DNA of 57,976 nucleotides from Lachnospiraceae bacterium (GCA_019423745.1 JAHZAV010000005.1:1-57976); one strand, 5' to 3'; counted from the first letter of the stretch, positions 34,179-42,821 are shown. Numbers and translations: made by a program. The notes: generated from the sequence alone by a model not told the origin.

Positions 34179-34555
34179 GTCTAAAATAGTAATTTAAAAC
34201 GGAGTATTATAAACGTATTTGAAAACAAATTCAACTGGAAATTACAATCGTATCCGACAGTAAGCATAGTACAGTTTTGCAGCAGTGAAAAAGTTTCTTA
34301 CATTTAATATATCAAGTATACCTCTCCTTCTTTTTCATTGCTGCCCCCTGCTAATCTACACATTCTGAAAATCTTTGGATGCATGCCATGTAACAAAAAT
34401 ATAAAGTTAAATTAAGCAGGCTTATGGAGCATAGTTTTACAAAGTACTATCAATTACAGAAGGACTTCTTGCTCCAAATAGAACTTCCCCATAAAGTCCT
34501 TTACTGATTGTAATGAAAATGAACCATAATATATTGTAATAGAAAGGATATTGCT
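34179..34555. other. Intergenic region between the two CoA transferases
   Basis: 377 bases without a gene. It has near-complementary 15-base arms (34279-34293 and 34330-34344, one G-T wobble) separated by 36 bases, and TTACTG/CATAAT (about 34502-34531) as a weak promoter for the second transferase. Both suggest separate transcription of the two genes. Confidence 0.4.
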
Positions 34556-35920
34556 ATGAAAGAAATCCATAATAAACTTACGCAAAAATTTGCAGAATAT
34601 CCCAATTTTGGTACACTCAAAGGCGTCAAGGTATTCATAACCGCCACTAATATTGCTGGTCCTTTTGCTGGCTGCCTAATGGCTGAAGCGGGTGCAAAGG
34701 TACTACAGGCAGAGGCTCCTACTATTGCCTGCCAGACCCGTGGCACACACCAGTGGGCACAAAACCACCGCAATGAGTATTCCATCACTATCAACACCTC
34801 TACTCCTGCCGGAAAGAAAATATTCTACAAATGTATTGAATGGGCAGATATCTGGATCGAAGCCAGCAAACCTGGCTCCTATGCTAGACGTGGTATAACC
34901 GATGAAACTTGTTGGAAACGCAACCCAAAACTTGCTATTGTCCATGTTTCAGGCTACGGTCAGTTCGGTCCGGCAAAAAACAAACCCTCCTACGATGTTT
35001 CCGGTCAAGCCATGGGAGGTTACATGTATCTGAATGGTGCATCCCCCACTTCCAGTCCGCTAAAAGTTAACCCTTGGTTAAGTGACTTTATAGCCGCATA
35101 CAATGTCTGCATCGCTGCCCTTTGTGGCTATATTAATGCTAAAAATAGTGGCGAGGGTGAATCTTGTGACGTTGCAATGTATGATACTATGTTTCGTCTC
35201 CTTGACAATTATCCTGCTGTTTGGTTCAATAAAGGCTATCCAAAAGCCGGTGAACCTGTTCCATATCGTACTGGAAACAAGAGTGACCAAGCAGCCTGCT
35301 TCTCTTTCTATGACACAAAAGACGGTGGTGCAATGTTCGTAGCTATCGTTGGACAGGGACCTGTTTCCCGTGGTTTCCCGATCATCGGCATGGGAACGCC
35401 CGGTGTAACAGAAGGCATTCCTAAGGATTGTACTGGTTTCCCGATTTTTGACCCACGTGGCAAGAAAGCAGATGAACTCTGTGCCAAATTCTGCGCTGAA
35501 CACACCTGCGACGAACTGGAACAAATCTTTACTAAAGCGGGTATTCCTTGTCAAAAGGCCTATGGTCCTGCGGACATTGAAAAGGATCCCCAATATGAAG
35601 CTCGCGAAAATATCGTTGAGTGGGAAGATCAATGTTTCGGAAAAATGAAAGGTATCGGTGTAACCAATATTTACAAACGGAATCCTTCTCAGATTGTTGC
35701 TGCTGCTCCTTGTTTTGGTGAACATAACCGTGATGTGCTTCAAAACTTTGGCTATACTGATGAGGAAATTGATGCACTCTATAAGAAAGGCGAACTCGTT
35801 ACATGGACGCCTGCTGAAACCGCAAGAAGAAAGAACTACATTGAATGGGGATATTTCTGGGATCCTGAACGTCAAGCCAAACGCATTGGTCTTGAATATC
35901 CACCAAAAAAAGGACGCTAA
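34556..35920 (+). CDS. CaiB/BaiF-family CoA transferase (second copy)
   Basis: Class III CoA transferase of 454 residues. It looks closer to BaiF than the first copy: NIAGPFAGCLMAEAGAKV (32-49), HRNEYSI, EWADIWIEASKPGSY, HVSGYGQFG and NPWLSDF with catalytic D177 all have direct BaiF counterparts. AGAAAGGA precedes the ATG. About 20 extra C-terminal residues (ending in a KKGR basic tail) go beyond BaiF. A terminator follows and marks the right end of the cluster. Probably a bile acid-CoA:bile acid CoA transferase; the exact donor and acceptor are unknown. Confidence 0.88.
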   Translation: MKEIHNKLTQKFAEYPNFGTLKGVKVFITATNIAGPFAGCLMAEAGAKVLQAEAPTIACQTRGTHQWAQNHRNEYSITINTSTPAGKKIFYKCIEWADIWIEASKPGSYARRGITDETCWKRNPKLAIVHVSGYGQFGPAKNKPSYDVSGQAMGGYMYLNGASPTSSPLKVNPWLSDFIAAYNVCIAALCGYINAKNSGEGESCDVAMYDTMFRLLDNYPAVWFNKGYPKAGEPVPYRTGNKSDQAACFSFYDTKDGGAMFVAIVGQGPVSRGFPIIGMGTPGVTEGIPKDCTGFPIFDPRGKKADELCAKFCAEHTCDELEQIFTKAGIPCQKAYGPADIEKDPQYEARENIVEWEDQCFGKMKGIGVTNIYKRNPSQIVAAAPCFGEHNRDVLQNFGYTDEEIDALYKKGELVTWTPAETARRKNYIEWGYFWDPERQAKRIGLEYPPKKGR

Positions 35921-35941
35921 ATATCAACTTTTTAAATGATC

Positions 35942-35974
35942 AAAGGCAAGCCGTCATAAAGACAGCTTGCCTTT
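35942..35974 (+). terminator. Terminator at the right end of the bai-like cluster
   Basis: Ten-pair stem AAAGGCAAGC / GCTTGCCTTT with a 13-base loop and TT after it. It also serves the convergent ArsC-like gene. Confidence 0.8.
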
Positions 35975-35992
35975 TCATCATGGGTTTATTAT

Positions 35993-36334
35993 TTAAAATG
36001 TCCACTCTTTTTCCCGGAATCCTACCAAAATTCTATTTTCATCAATCAAGAGCGGCCGCTTTACAAGCATTCCATCACTTGCGAGAAGTTCAATCTTCTC
36101 TTCATCGCTCATATTGTCCAGCTTATCTTTAAGTCCAAGCTCCCGATATCTCATACCGCTGGTATTAAAAAATTTCCGAATAGAGTATCCGCTCCTCTTA
36201 ATCCACTCTGTCAGCTCTTCTTTTGTGGGGTTTTCCTCCACAATATGGCGATCTTCAAAGCTAACTCCATGTTCCTCCAGGTATTTTTTTGCACGCTTAC
36301 AAGTAGTGCACTTTGGGTATTCAATAAACAGCAT
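35993..36334 (-). CDS. ArsC/Spx-family thioredoxin-fold protein
   Basis: Protein of 113 residues of the arsenate reductase/Spx (YffB, MgsR) family. The N-terminal redox motif is C9-T-T-C12, with the family segments KKYLEEHG, KRSGYSIRKFFNTSG and KRPLLIDENRILVGF. No ars genes are nearby, so arsenate reduction is doubtful; a redox-regulatory or general reductase role is as likely. Its ribosome site overlaps the end of the cytidylate kinase-like gene upstream on the same strand. Confidence 0.85.
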   Translation of the reverse strand: MLFIEYPKCTTCKRAKKYLEEHGVSFEDRHIVEENPTKEELTEWIKRSGYSIRKFFNTSGMRYRELGLKDKLDNMSDEEKIELLASDGMLVKRPLLIDENRILVGFREKEWTF

Positions 36335-36335
36335 G

Positions 36336-36965
36336 CTATACTCCTTTCTCCTTTGATCTGTAAATCGCTTCTAGCGCATCCACAATTCCTTCTACTCCCA
36401 TAAGGCTGGCATTAAACAGGATCTGATGAGACTCTATGCTTCCCCAATCCCTTCCTGTATGCGCCTCGTAATAAAGCTTTCTTTCACGGTCAGTTCGTTT
36501 AATCTTATCCCATGCCTGCTTTTCCGTCAACTTATATATGCGGGAAATTCTTCGAATCCGATCTTCTTTAAAGGCATGGATAAACACATGGATACAATTA
36601 CTGTAGTCTCCCAGTATGTAGTCCGCACATCTGCCCACAATTACACAAGAACTGCGGTCTGCCAGTTTCTTTACAAGCTCTGTCTGTACGCTGTACATCC
36701 GGTCACTTAAAGGCTCTGTATCCTCTCCGCTCATATACGTTGTATAATCGCCCAAGTTTACTACATAAGCGGATAAAAATCTGCCCAACACGGTCTCATT
36801 GAGATTTTCTGCCGTTTCATTGCTGATTCCGATTTCCTGTGCCGCCATGTGGATCAAATTCTTATCATAGAGAGGGATATCCAGTCTCTGTGCAAGCATA
36901 TTTCCAATTTCATGCCCGCCGCTTCCAAACTGCCGTCCAATGGTAATGATGGTATTTTCCGTCAT
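36336..36965 (-). CDS. Cytidylate kinase-like family protein
   Basis: P-loop kinase of 209 residues of the cytidylate kinase-like (AAA_26) family, with GRQFGSGGHEIG (10-21) as the nucleotide loop and a late RKLYYEAHTGRDWG segment. AAGGAG upstream favours the ATG at 36965 over 37028. It is not the housekeeping Cmk, which carries a GPxGSGKS loop. Its substrate is unknown. It is directly upstream of the ArsC-like gene and probably co-transcribed. Confidence 0.85.
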   Translation of the reverse strand: MTENTIITIGRQFGSGGHEIGNMLAQRLDIPLYDKNLIHMAAQEIGISNETAENLNETVLGRFLSAYVVNLGDYTTYMSGEDTEPLSDRMYSVQTELVKKLADRSSCVIVGRCADYILGDYSNCIHVFIHAFKEDRIRRISRIYKLTEKQAWDKIKRTDRERKLYYEAHTGRDWGSIESHQILFNASLMGVEGIVDALEAIYRSKEKGV

Positions 36966-37059
36966 ATGAATCAGCTCCTTTTTTCTTTTCTTAGTTTTAT
37001 TATACTTCACCTGCCAGGCAATATACAAGGGATTTTGCTAATGTCCATGTGTAAGAATA

Positions 37060-39924
37060 TTATAGGCTCCAACGCACATGACTGCCCCTTTTGGTCTTTG
37101 TTACAATCAGCTGTTTATCAATACTTTCTTTAAGCTCTCCAACATGAGAAATAATACCGATCATGCGATCTTCACCTGCCAGCTCACGCAACGTTCCAAT
37201 CGCCTGTTCTCTTGAATAGTCATCCAGAGACCCAAAGCCTTCGTCTACAAACATGGTCTTTATCTGTATGCCTCCCGCATTTCTTGAAATAGCATCAGAC
37301 ATACCTAATGCCATAGATAATGCCGCCATAAATGACTCTCCTCCTGACAGTGTACGCACATCTCTTATTTTTCCAGTCTCCATACTGTAGACATCCAGAT
37401 CAAGTCCTGCATTTCCGCGCATTCCCAAATCCTCCAGAGCTCGGCATTTCAGAAGAAATGTCCCCCCTGTCATGGTGTTCAGCCTGTGATTGGCAAATGT
37501 AATGATTTGTTTGAAATACTGCCTCTGTACATAAGATTCAAAATCTATTTTTGCAGATCCGGGAAGATTTCCATTGGCAGTCTGATCCAATGTTCCAAGG
37601 CAGGAATAATCTTCCTGAAGTTTTTTATTCGTTTCATATATTTTCTTTAAATTCCTTAGGATCATTCTGTTCGTTTCATTTCTGCTGTACCACTTTTTTT
37701 GTTCCATATCCAAAGTTTCCTTTGTATTTTCCAAACAAATCTTCTGCTCTTTCAGCTCTTTTGTATCTTGTTTCTCTTTCCCTTCCAATGCCTTCTGCCA
37801 TGTATCTTTCTGACTCTTGACTTCAATGCATTTTTGGCTGTAATTTGTATACTCTTCCTGTAATTTTTCTTTTATTTCCTTGCTAAGAAGGCTTGCTTCA
37901 CATACTGTGCTATCCGGGAAACCTTCCTGTTTCAGCGCTGTATAAAATTTATTCCTGGCTTCCTCTTTTTTCTGTGTTGCCTTTTCCAGTTCTGATATAC
38001 GTGCTTTCTTTTCCCCTTCCAAGCGGCTGATTTCCTGCTCCAGATTTCTTACCCTCTTATCGCTTTCTTGTATTTTCCAGCGGCACTCTTCCATTTTTTC
38101 ATACACTTCCGCCTGTTTTTTTTCAAGGAGCTTTTGCCTGTTTTCTAATTCTTCCTGCCTGGTGACTGCATCTTCTGCTGCCTTTCTTTCTCTTTGCTTG
38201 TTCCTAAAAATTTCTTTCCTGTTTTCCATTTCTTTTTCCAGAAAAGACTGCATAAAATTTCTTTCTTCTGGAAAATTGGGGGCAACTTTTTTCCCTTCAT
38301 CAATTACTACCTTAACGGCCCCATTATAAGCCTGTCCGGCTTCCAAAAACTTTTGTTGCTCTTCATCCTTTTTACGTTCCGCCATATCCCGTTGTTTTCG
38401 GGCTTCTTTTACATCCTCCTGCGAAATAGGCATGCCCTCAATTCCAGCTGGAGAAGGATGGTGCAGTGAACCACACACCGGGCAAGGCATTCCCTCTTCC
38501 AGACCAGCCGCCAGGATCCCTGCCTGCTCTTTCAGAAAACTTTCATTTTTGCAAAAATACTCCCGGCTGGCTTCTTCATAAAGACGTTTCGTTTCTTCCA
38601 GTTTATTCCAGCGCTGTGCTTTCCTCTTTTCCAGTTCATCAAGATCAGGAAGCTTCTTTAAAATCAATAGTATCTGGTTTATGTTTTCCTTGGCATCTCT
38701 TTCATTGGTCCTGCAAAGAGCAAGGTACACCTTATCATTTTTCCCTTTTTCCAATTCTTCTCTCAGGACTGCTGCCTGTTCTCTTCCTCTTTCATAAGCT
38801 CTTTTTAAATCTTCCAGTTTCTTTTCTGTTTCATTTTTCTTATCCGTTTCTTCTTTGCTTTCTTGTGATTTTTTTTCATTTTTTATATCTAGATGGCAAA
38901 CGGATTCTTTCAAATTATTCTCGACACGGCAAGCTTCCTCAAAAAAATGATACACTTCCTGAACTTTCTCTGCCTGTTCACACCGCTGCAATTTTCTTTT
39001 TATTTCTTCCATCTGCTCTTCCTTATTTTTTAAATCACTCAGCTCTTTTTGGGCAGTTTCATATCTACGGAAATTTTCATTTAGCTGTTCCGCTTTTGCC
39101 AGATTTTCATTCAATTGATTCAGCACATTCTGAAGTTTTTTTGTCTCCTTTAAAATCTCTTTTTCCTTTTCTGTCCCTTCTTTGAAAACTTCATTTAAAA
39201 TATTCTGCCTGTCTGTTGGTAGAATTGTCTCTTGGATTCTTGTTTCATATTCCCCCTCTTCCGGATAAAAAATATGGGAAAGTTCCTGAGCTTCCGCCTT
39301 TTTCACATCCTGGATCTGTCCATATAAAACTCTTGCTTTTTCTTTCACCTTTCTTTGAATCTGTCCAAAAACATCCGTCTGAAAAATGCGGGAAAATATT
39401 TCTTTCCTCTCATCAGATCTGGCATAAAGGAGCTTTAAAAAATCTCCTTGCGCCAACATAACTGTCTGTGTAAACTGTCCGGCATCTAACCCGATAATCT
39501 CCACAATTTTCCGATTAATCTCCGCTTTTTTCCCCATAAATTCCTTCCCATCAGGGAGGTAAAGAGAAACTTTTGCCTTTTCCACCGTGGTTCCCGGCTT
39601 CCCATCTTTCCCTTTTCTCCTGCTGGGTCTTTCATATTCCGGACTTCTTACTATTCGATAAAACTGATCTCGATAGCGGAACGAAAAATCCACAAAAGTG
39701 GGCATATTAAGATCTGCGTATTGGCTGCGCATCATATTACCTTCCCTTTTTCCCCCGCTGGTCTGATCGTAAAGAGCATAAGTAATGGCATCAAAAACTG
39801 TCGTCTTTCCGGCTCCGGTATCTCCACTAACAAGAAAAATCCCTAAGCCGGCTTTTTCGAAATCAATTTCTTCTCTATCTGCATAAGATCCAAAAGCTGA
39901 CAAAATAAGCTTTACCGGAATCAT
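37060..39924 (-). CDS. sbcC: Exonuclease subunit SbcC
   Basis: Rad50-like SMC ATPase of 954 residues acting with SbcD to cleave DNA hairpins and double-strand ends. The N-terminal Walker A is GDTGAGKT (34-41). Long coiled coils (about 190-470 and 505-790) flank a zinc hook CPVC near residue 480. The ABC signature LSGGES is near 861 and Walker B VDEGFG near 895. Its ATG overlaps the sbcD stop by four bases. The length is somewhat below the E. coli protein (~1050), which is normal for Bacillota. Confidence 0.95.
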   Translation of the reverse strand: MIPVKLILSAFGSYADREEIDFEKAGLGIFLVSGDTGAGKTTVFDAITYALYDQTSGGKREGNMMRSQYADLNMPTFVDFSFRYRDQFYRIVRSPEYERPSRRKGKDGKPGTTVEKAKVSLYLPDGKEFMGKKAEINRKIVEIIGLDAGQFTQTVMLAQGDFLKLLYARSDERKEIFSRIFQTDVFGQIQRKVKEKARVLYGQIQDVKKAEAQELSHIFYPEEGEYETRIQETILPTDRQNILNEVFKEGTEKEKEILKETKKLQNVLNQLNENLAKAEQLNENFRRYETAQKELSDLKNKEEQMEEIKRKLQRCEQAEKVQEVYHFFEEACRVENNLKESVCHLDIKNEKKSQESKEETDKKNETEKKLEDLKRAYERGREQAAVLREELEKGKNDKVYLALCRTNERDAKENINQILLILKKLPDLDELEKRKAQRWNKLEETKRLYEEASREYFCKNESFLKEQAGILAAGLEEGMPCPVCGSLHHPSPAGIEGMPISQEDVKEARKQRDMAERKKDEEQQKFLEAGQAYNGAVKVVIDEGKKVAPNFPEERNFMQSFLEKEMENRKEIFRNKQRERKAAEDAVTRQEELENRQKLLEKKQAEVYEKMEECRWKIQESDKRVRNLEQEISRLEGEKKARISELEKATQKKEEARNKFYTALKQEGFPDSTVCEASLLSKEIKEKLQEEYTNYSQKCIEVKSQKDTWQKALEGKEKQDTKELKEQKICLENTKETLDMEQKKWYSRNETNRMILRNLKKIYETNKKLQEDYSCLGTLDQTANGNLPGSAKIDFESYVQRQYFKQIITFANHRLNTMTGGTFLLKCRALEDLGMRGNAGLDLDVYSMETGKIRDVRTLSGGESFMAALSMALGMSDAISRNAGGIQIKTMFVDEGFGSLDDYSREQAIGTLRELAGEDRMIGIISHVGELKESIDKQLIVTKTKRGSHVRWSL

Positions 39925-41087
39925 AAAATTTCCTCCTCCAAAATCTTTTTTAACACCATTTTCTCTGACTCATCCATAGAACGCCCTTGCATTTCCTCAA
40001 AAAATTGCTCAAATATCTTGAACGGATCAGACAAATCAAATTCGCCTTCTTCTTCCTGCATTTGCCGGTGCATTCTGGAATTATCTATCTTCAATTCCAA
40101 AAGAAATGGAAAGATCTGTTCCAGCTGTTCTCTCGGCTGGTACAGCTCCTTTTCATCCCTGAGAGTTACACTGATATAATCATTATCTTTACCTTCCCCT
40201 TTCTCCTGACTAGCTTTTTTTAATATTTCGTCTAAAGTACCTGTTACTTTTCGCACGTCTCTCAATGGAGAAAGCACAATCTTTTGAATCAGCGGATCAG
40301 TCCCCTTCTCCTTCAGCTCTACAAAAGTCAGAACCTTTTCATCCAGACTCTCCGAAACAGAATATTTTAACAGAGTTCCACAATACCAGGCATTTTTTTC
40401 TCCTATTCGCTGACGTCTGTGAATATGTCCAAGGGCAGCATAATCAAATACTTCAAGGGCTGATACATCTACCTGATCAATCCCTCCCACACTGACGATT
40501 TCGGAATCGCTTCGAATCGGCTCCTTCCCTCCGGAAGTATAAAACTGGTGACTCACCAGTACATTTCGCACTTTATGATCTATTTCTTCACGCTCAATCA
40601 GGCCTTTCACCGCACTGTCATATGTATCTTTCTCTTCTCCATCCGTAAATACTTTTCGCACATATCCTGGCTTTACGAAGGGCAGCAAATAAAATACAAT
40701 TTTACCAAATTCATCTTCAAACTCTACCTTTTTTATCTTATCCTGCGGATTCACAGGTGGAACTCCTGCAATATAGATTTTCTGCTGTCCAAGAATTTCG
40801 CTTGCAAATTCCAGTCTTTCTGCAGAGTCATGATTTCCGCTTACCATTAAAACAGGCACAGGAGGCTCAAGTTTAGAAAGCTTTGTAAGGAAATCATTAA
40901 ATATCGTAACCGCTTCTGCTGATGGAACAGATTTGTCATAAATATCTCCTGCAATCACAACAGCATCTGGCTTTTCTTTTTTCGCTGCCTGTATCACCTG
41001 ATCTAAAATGTGAACCTGATCCTCCTTCATATTATAATAGTGAAAGTGTCTTCCAATATGAAGATCTGACAAATGAAAAAAACGCAT
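39921..41087 (-). CDS. sbcD: Exonuclease subunit SbcD
   Basis: Mre11-like metallophosphoesterase nuclease of 388 residues, partner of SbcC. Phosphoesterase motifs are DLHIGRH (8-14), GDIYDKS, GNHDSAERL, and the later SHQF and GHIH. It is the first gene of the sbcDC operon, with a TTAGCT/TATAAT promoter pair 70-95 bases upstream. A normal full-length member; nothing unusual. Confidence 0.95.
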   Translation of the reverse strand: MRFFHLSDLHIGRHFHYYNMKEDQVHILDQVIQAAKKEKPDAVVIAGDIYDKSVPSAEAVTIFNDFLTKLSKLEPPVPVLMVSGNHDSAERLEFASEILGQQKIYIAGVPPVNPQDKIKKVEFEDEFGKIVFYLLPFVKPGYVRKVFTDGEEKDTYDSAVKGLIEREEIDHKVRNVLVSHQFYTSGGKEPIRSDSEIVSVGGIDQVDVSALEVFDYAALGHIHRRQRIGEKNAWYCGTLLKYSVSESLDEKVLTFVELKEKGTDPLIQKIVLSPLRDVRKVTGTLDEILKKASQEKGEGKDNDYISVTLRDEKELYQPREQLEQIFPFLLELKIDNSRMHRQMQEEEGEFDLSDPFKIFEQFFEEMQGRSMDESEKMVLKKILEEEIL

Positions 41088-41154
41088 ATCGCTCCTCCCT
41101 CATTCTCTTTTCTGCATGGCCTGCTGTACAGGTATAATTCATCACGTTGTGGTT

Positions 41155-41183
41155 ATTATACCATACTTCATCTTGTCAGCTAA
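41155..41183 (-). promoter_or_regulatory. Promoter of sbcDC
   Basis: On the minus strand TTAGCT is followed after 17 bases by consensus TATAAT, preceded by TGG (extended -10), 68 bases before the sbcD start. Confidence 0.6.
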
Positions 41184-41205
41184 TTTTTAATCCTATATAA
41201 TAGAA

Positions 41206-41231
41206 AAAGAGTTCCGCAAGCGGAACTCTTT
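41206..41231 (-). terminator. Leftward terminator upstream of sbcD
   Basis: Eleven-pair stem AAAGAGTTCCG / CGGAACTCTTT with a four-base loop. Read leftward it is followed by TTCTATT. It lies upstream of the sbcDC promoter and does not end any annotated gene, so it may finish a short RNA or protect sbcDC from read-through. Confidence 0.6.
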
Positions 41232-41246
41232 CATTGAGTGTGCGTC

Positions 41247-41275
41247 CCTGTAACGGGATTTGTCCCAGATACAGG
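41247..41275. repeat. Compact hairpin, possible dispersed repeat
   Basis: Nested stem CCTGTA-(AC)-GGGA-TTTG-TCCC-(AGA)-TACAGG. Together with the flanking GGGACGCACAC (minus strand) it resembles small GGGACA-type repeats I associate with Lachnospiraceae and clostridial genomes. It sits just beside the 41206-41231 terminator. Confidence 0.4.
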
Positions 41276-41340
41276 TCACCCCTCAAATATCAATGTCTGT
41301 ATTCAATACATGACACGACATCGAAAGAGAGGCTATACGA

Positions 41341-41703
41341 ATGAAAATTATAAAACAAATCGGCATTATTTTTTCCATTTGCTGGATCAGTACCGTAATT
41401 GAGGCACTTCTGCCTTTTTCCTTTCCTGCAAGTGTCATCGGAATGATCCTTCTTCTTGCATGCCTGATTAGCGGAGTTTTGAAAATTCACCATATTCAGG
41501 AAAAATCAGATTTTCTTTTATCGAACATGGCATTTTTCTTTATCCCTGCCGGAGTAAGCATGATCAACTATCTGGATATTTTATCCCAAAACTTGATTCC
41601 ACTCATTGTGATCAGTGTTGTATCTACTTTTATCACTTTTGCCGCTACGGCATATAGTATGAAACTGGCTCTAAAACTTTTAAACAGGAGGAATCAAAAA
41701 TGA
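41341..41703 (+). CDS. lrgA: LrgA/CidA holin-like protein
   Basis: Four-helix membrane protein of 120 residues of the LrgA/CidA family, with the family block FPASVIGMILLLACL (about 28-42). AGAGAGG precedes the ATG. The stop overlaps the lrgB start (ATGA). LrgAB pairs are linked to cell-lysis control and, in several Gram-positives, to pyruvate or small-acid transport. A 13-base palindrome TGTATTCAATACA (41298-41310) lies before it and could be a regulator site. No lytSR genes are in the window. Confidence 0.9.
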   Translation: MKIIKQIGIIFSICWISTVIEALLPFSFPASVIGMILLLACLISGVLKIHHIQEKSDFLLSNMAFFFIPAGVSMINYLDILSQNLIPLIVISVVSTFITFAATAYSMKLALKLLNRRNQK

Positions 41704-42377
41704 ATGAAGTATTCTCATCACCCTTTTTTGGCATTGCCATCAGCATTATTACTTTTTGGATTGGTGAAAGATTGCAGAAAAAAACGGGGAATCCCATATG
41801 CAGTCCTCTAATTATTTCTATGATACTTATCATCTGCATTCTTTTACTTTTTGATATCCCTTATGAAGCATACAACGCTGGAGGACAAATTATTAATATG
41901 TTCCTTGCACCCGCTACTGCATGTCTGGCGGTCTCTATCTACACAAAAATACAGCTTCTAAAAGAAAACTGGCTGCCTATCGTCATCGGATGTGCCTGTG
42001 GATCTCTTGCTTCCATGGGAAGTGTCTATTTGATGTGTCGTCTTTGGGGACTGGATGATAAGATTACTTATGCCCTTATTCCAAAATCTGTGACAACCCC
42101 TATCGCTGTCAGTATTTCTCAGCAATTTTCCGGAGTTATTCCAGTCACAGTTATTGCTGTCATTATCACTGGAACTCTTGGCAGTATTCTGGCACCATTT
42201 TTCATCAGATTTTTCCATGTTACAGATGCCATGACTGCAGGAATTAGCATTGGAGCATGTAGTCATGCAGTGGGAACATCCCGGGCCATCGAAATCGGGG
42301 AAACCGAAGGAGCCATGAGCGGTCTTGCAATCGGTATATGCGGGATAATGACTGTACTATTTTCTTTATTTCTCTAA
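41700..42377 (+). CDS. lrgB: LrgB family membrane protein
   Basis: Membrane protein of 225 residues of the LrgB family, partner of LrgA. Family blocks include SVTTPIAVSISQQFSG (about 143-158) and the C-terminal GACSHAVGTSRAIEIGE (about 190-206). Five to seven helices are expected. It is translationally coupled to lrgA and followed by a terminator. Role as for LrgA. Confidence 0.93.
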   Translation: MNEVFSSPFFGIAISIITFWIGERLQKKTGNPICSPLIISMILIICILLLFDIPYEAYNAGGQIINMFLAPATACLAVSIYTKIQLLKENWLPIVIGCACGSLASMGSVYLMCRLWGLDDKITYALIPKSVTTPIAVSISQQFSGVIPVTVIAVIITGTLGSILAPFFIRFFHVTDAMTAGISIGACSHAVGTSRAIEIGETEGAMSGLAIGICGIMTVLFSLFL

Positions 42378-42385
42378 TCCCTTGA

Positions 42386-42407
42386 TAAGGGCAGGAAAAC
42401 CTGCCCT
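42386..42407. terminator. Bidirectional terminator
   Basis: Nine-pair stem AAGGGCAGG / CCTGCCCTT with an AAAA loop between lrgB and the convergent small gene. The last base overlaps the end of that gene. Confidence 0.75.
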
Positions 42408-42691
42408 TACTCTAACTCAGCAAAAAACAACTCATAAAAATCGTCTTCTCCTTTAAGTACAGGAGAGTTCTCTCCACCGCCATTCGTACTTCTCTTCATA
42501 GAAGCATAAAATTCTTCTCCGGCACAAATCAATTCCATTTCGTAAATTTCATATCCCAATTCTCTGCATGTTCTGCAAAATGCCGAAACCGGATCCTTCT
42601 CTTTTCTTGTAGCAAGAATCCTGCTTTTGATCTCTGGTTCCTTCCTAGCACGTTTTTGCAATTCATCTAACATACCTGCAATATCTTTCAT
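42407..42691 (-). CDS. Nif11-like small conserved protein
   Basis: Protein of 94 residues. The helical start (MLDELQKRARKEPEIKSRILATR), then CRELGYEIYEMEL, resembles the layout of Nif11-type domains. A Gly-Gly-Gly at residues 73-75 is followed by an acidic tail ending YELFFAELE. I recall similar short proteins in other Lachnospiraceae, but no function. GGAGG precedes the ATG. No peptide-modifying enzyme or exporter is nearby, so a leader-peptide role is not supported. Confidence 0.6.
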   Translation of the reverse strand: MKDIAGMLDELQKRARKEPEIKSRILATRKEKDPVSAFCRTCRELGYEIYEMELICAGEEFYASMKRSTNGGGENSPVLKGEDDFYELFFAELE

Positions 42692-42821
42692 AAGAATTCC
42701 TCCTTTTATATTTTAATTTATCTACAGCTGAAAACTGAAAAGCAACATCTTTCTTACTAAAATCATCAAAGTTACCAAGATTACACATTCCGGGATTGTA
42801 AGTGACTGCCAGTACAAAAAG

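Noticed and set aside
35078..35875. 265-codon open frame antisense to the second CoA transferase
   Set aside because: The sense protein is a clear CaiB/BaiF member with its own ribosome site; the antisense frame has no motif.
24581..35920. Carnitine (cai-type) degradation cluster
   Set aside because: CaiB-type transferases and a ligase would fit, but the BaiE-like dehydratase with its full catalytic set, the BaiCD-like flavoenzyme, the BaiA-like SDR and the BaiB-specific blocks of the ligase point to steroid acids. It was kept only as a distant alternative.
35993..36334. Arsenic resistance gene
   Set aside because: The CxxC ArsC/Spx-like protein has no ars operon partners; the general family name is safer.
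38466..39185. 239-codon open frame antisense to sbcC
   Set aside because: Mirror of the SbcC coiled coil; F/L/S/H-rich translation with no domain.
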